From positions 92,006 to 156,005 of the forward strand of contig WRPH01000008.1 in the NCBI GenBank assembly GCA_009773375.1: DNA of 64,000 nucleotides, in the 5' to 3' direction. Shown here in pieces: positions 63,647 to 64,000 of this stretch; positions within the stretch are counted from its first letter, which is position 1, and each line of letters opens with the position of its first letter. A model generated the notes under the pieces. The model made no database searches, was not told the origin of the DNA, and was given only the letters and a program-made list of their open reading frames with translations. Source of the stretch: Paracoccaceae bacterium. GTDB lineage: Bacteria > Pseudomonadota > Alphaproteobacteria > Rhodobacterales > Rhodobacteraceae. The translations under genes and the position numbers were made by a program.

Positions 63647-64000
63647 CTAAACCTCATCGCGCCAGCGGTTGGCCACCGGATAACGGCGATCCGCCCAGAA
63701 CGCCCGCCGGGTCAGCCGGGTGCCGGGCGCTGCCTGAAAACGCTTGTATTCGCTGATATAAATCAGATGCTCGACCTTCTTCACCGTGGCGCGGTCAAAG
63801 CCCTTTGCCACCAAGTCTGCCACCGACATATCCTGATCCACCAAACCATCAAGGATCGCATCCAGCACCGGGTAGGGAGGCAGGCTGTCTTCGTCTTTCT
63901 GATCCGGGCGCAACTCGGCACTTGGCGGCTTGTCGATCACGCGTGGCGGTATCACCTGCCCGGCTGGGGCCAGCATCCAATCGCGATGGTGTTCGTTGCG
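63647..64000 (-). CDS. nadE: NAD+ synthase, C-terminal end (truncated by the window)
   Basis: The last 117 codons of a minus-strand gene leaving the right edge. The visible part has PPRVIDKPPSAELRPDQKDE, the NAD synthetase substrate loop, then SLPPYPVLDAILDGL and ISEYKRFQAAPGTRLTRRAF, characteristic of glutamine-dependent NadE. It amidates nicotinate adenine dinucleotide. The true start is outside the window. Confidence 0.9.
   Translation of the reverse strand, partial: RNEHHRDWMLAPAGQVIPPRVIDKPPSAELRPDQKDEDSLPPYPVLDAILDGLVDQDMSVADLVAKGFDRATVKKVEHLIYISEYKRFQAAPGTRLTRRAFWADRRYPVANRWRDEV

Overview
This 64-kb window is a G+C-rich chromosomal segment (about 64-65% in the lines I counted) from an alphaproteobacterium, almost certainly a member of the Rhodobacteraceae (Rhodobacter/Gemmobacter/Tabrizicola-like). 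The evidence is the gene order ctaC-ctaB-coxF-ctaG-ctaE-surf1-thrC-M16 peptidase, the ribE-ribBX-ribH-nusB operon, an aerobic cob cluster that uses cobG, cobN, cobF, bluB and bluE, and a tRNA-His of the alphaproteobacterial type (no G-1, A73). No insertion sequence, prophage, integrase or CRISPR array is visible.

Layout. 0-8.1 kb (minus strand): assembly operon of the aa3-type cytochrome c oxidase (subunits II and III, haem O synthase, Cox11, SURF1), followed by thrC, an M16 peptidase, a GNAT enzyme and a DUF1697 protein. 8.5-15.1 kb: tldD, tex, tRNA-His, mmcB and small conserved proteins. 15.1-17.9 kb: riboflavin genes and nusB. 18.1-22.6 kb: a three-gene capsule module (KpsS, Wza/KpsD-like lipoprotein, KpsC). 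22.7-34.5 kb: housekeeping and stress genes (LdtR-like regulator, sdhE, aspartate aminotransferase, MATE pump, methyltransferase, PPK2, GST, a methionine aminopeptidase, an epimerase, parE) and one low-G+C gene with a nuclease-like signature.

34.7-60.0 kb is a nearly complete aerobic cobalamin cluster. Three cobalamin riboswitches, all on the minus strand, head (1) DUF1636-cobW-cobN-cobG-cobH-cobI-cobJ, (2) a solitary cbiM and (3) cbtB-cbtA. A further minus-strand run, cobL-cobE-cobM-cobB-cobA-DUF1636, diverges from the inverted gene cobK; the two start codons overlap. The adenosylation and lower-ligand genes (cobO, cobQ, bluB, cobD/cobC, cbiB, bluE, bluF, cobU/cobP, cobT, cobS) lie beyond. 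Together they take uroporphyrinogen III to adenosylcobalamin. Only the CobS/CobT chelatase partners of CobN and the corrin reductase are not found here. 60-64 kb: gltX, a minimal zincin, a secreted protein, a PfkB kinase and the end of nadE.

The points I find most worth checking are: a conserved, covarying hairpin with an identical loop between two cobalamin riboswitch aptamers and their ribosome binding sites; a pair of DUF1636 Cys-rich proteins on separate cobalamin transcription units; a low-G+C PD-(D/E)XK-like gene overlapping the end of parE; several families of nested intergenic palindromes; and an FNR-type site with class-II promoter geometry in front of the PPK2 gene.
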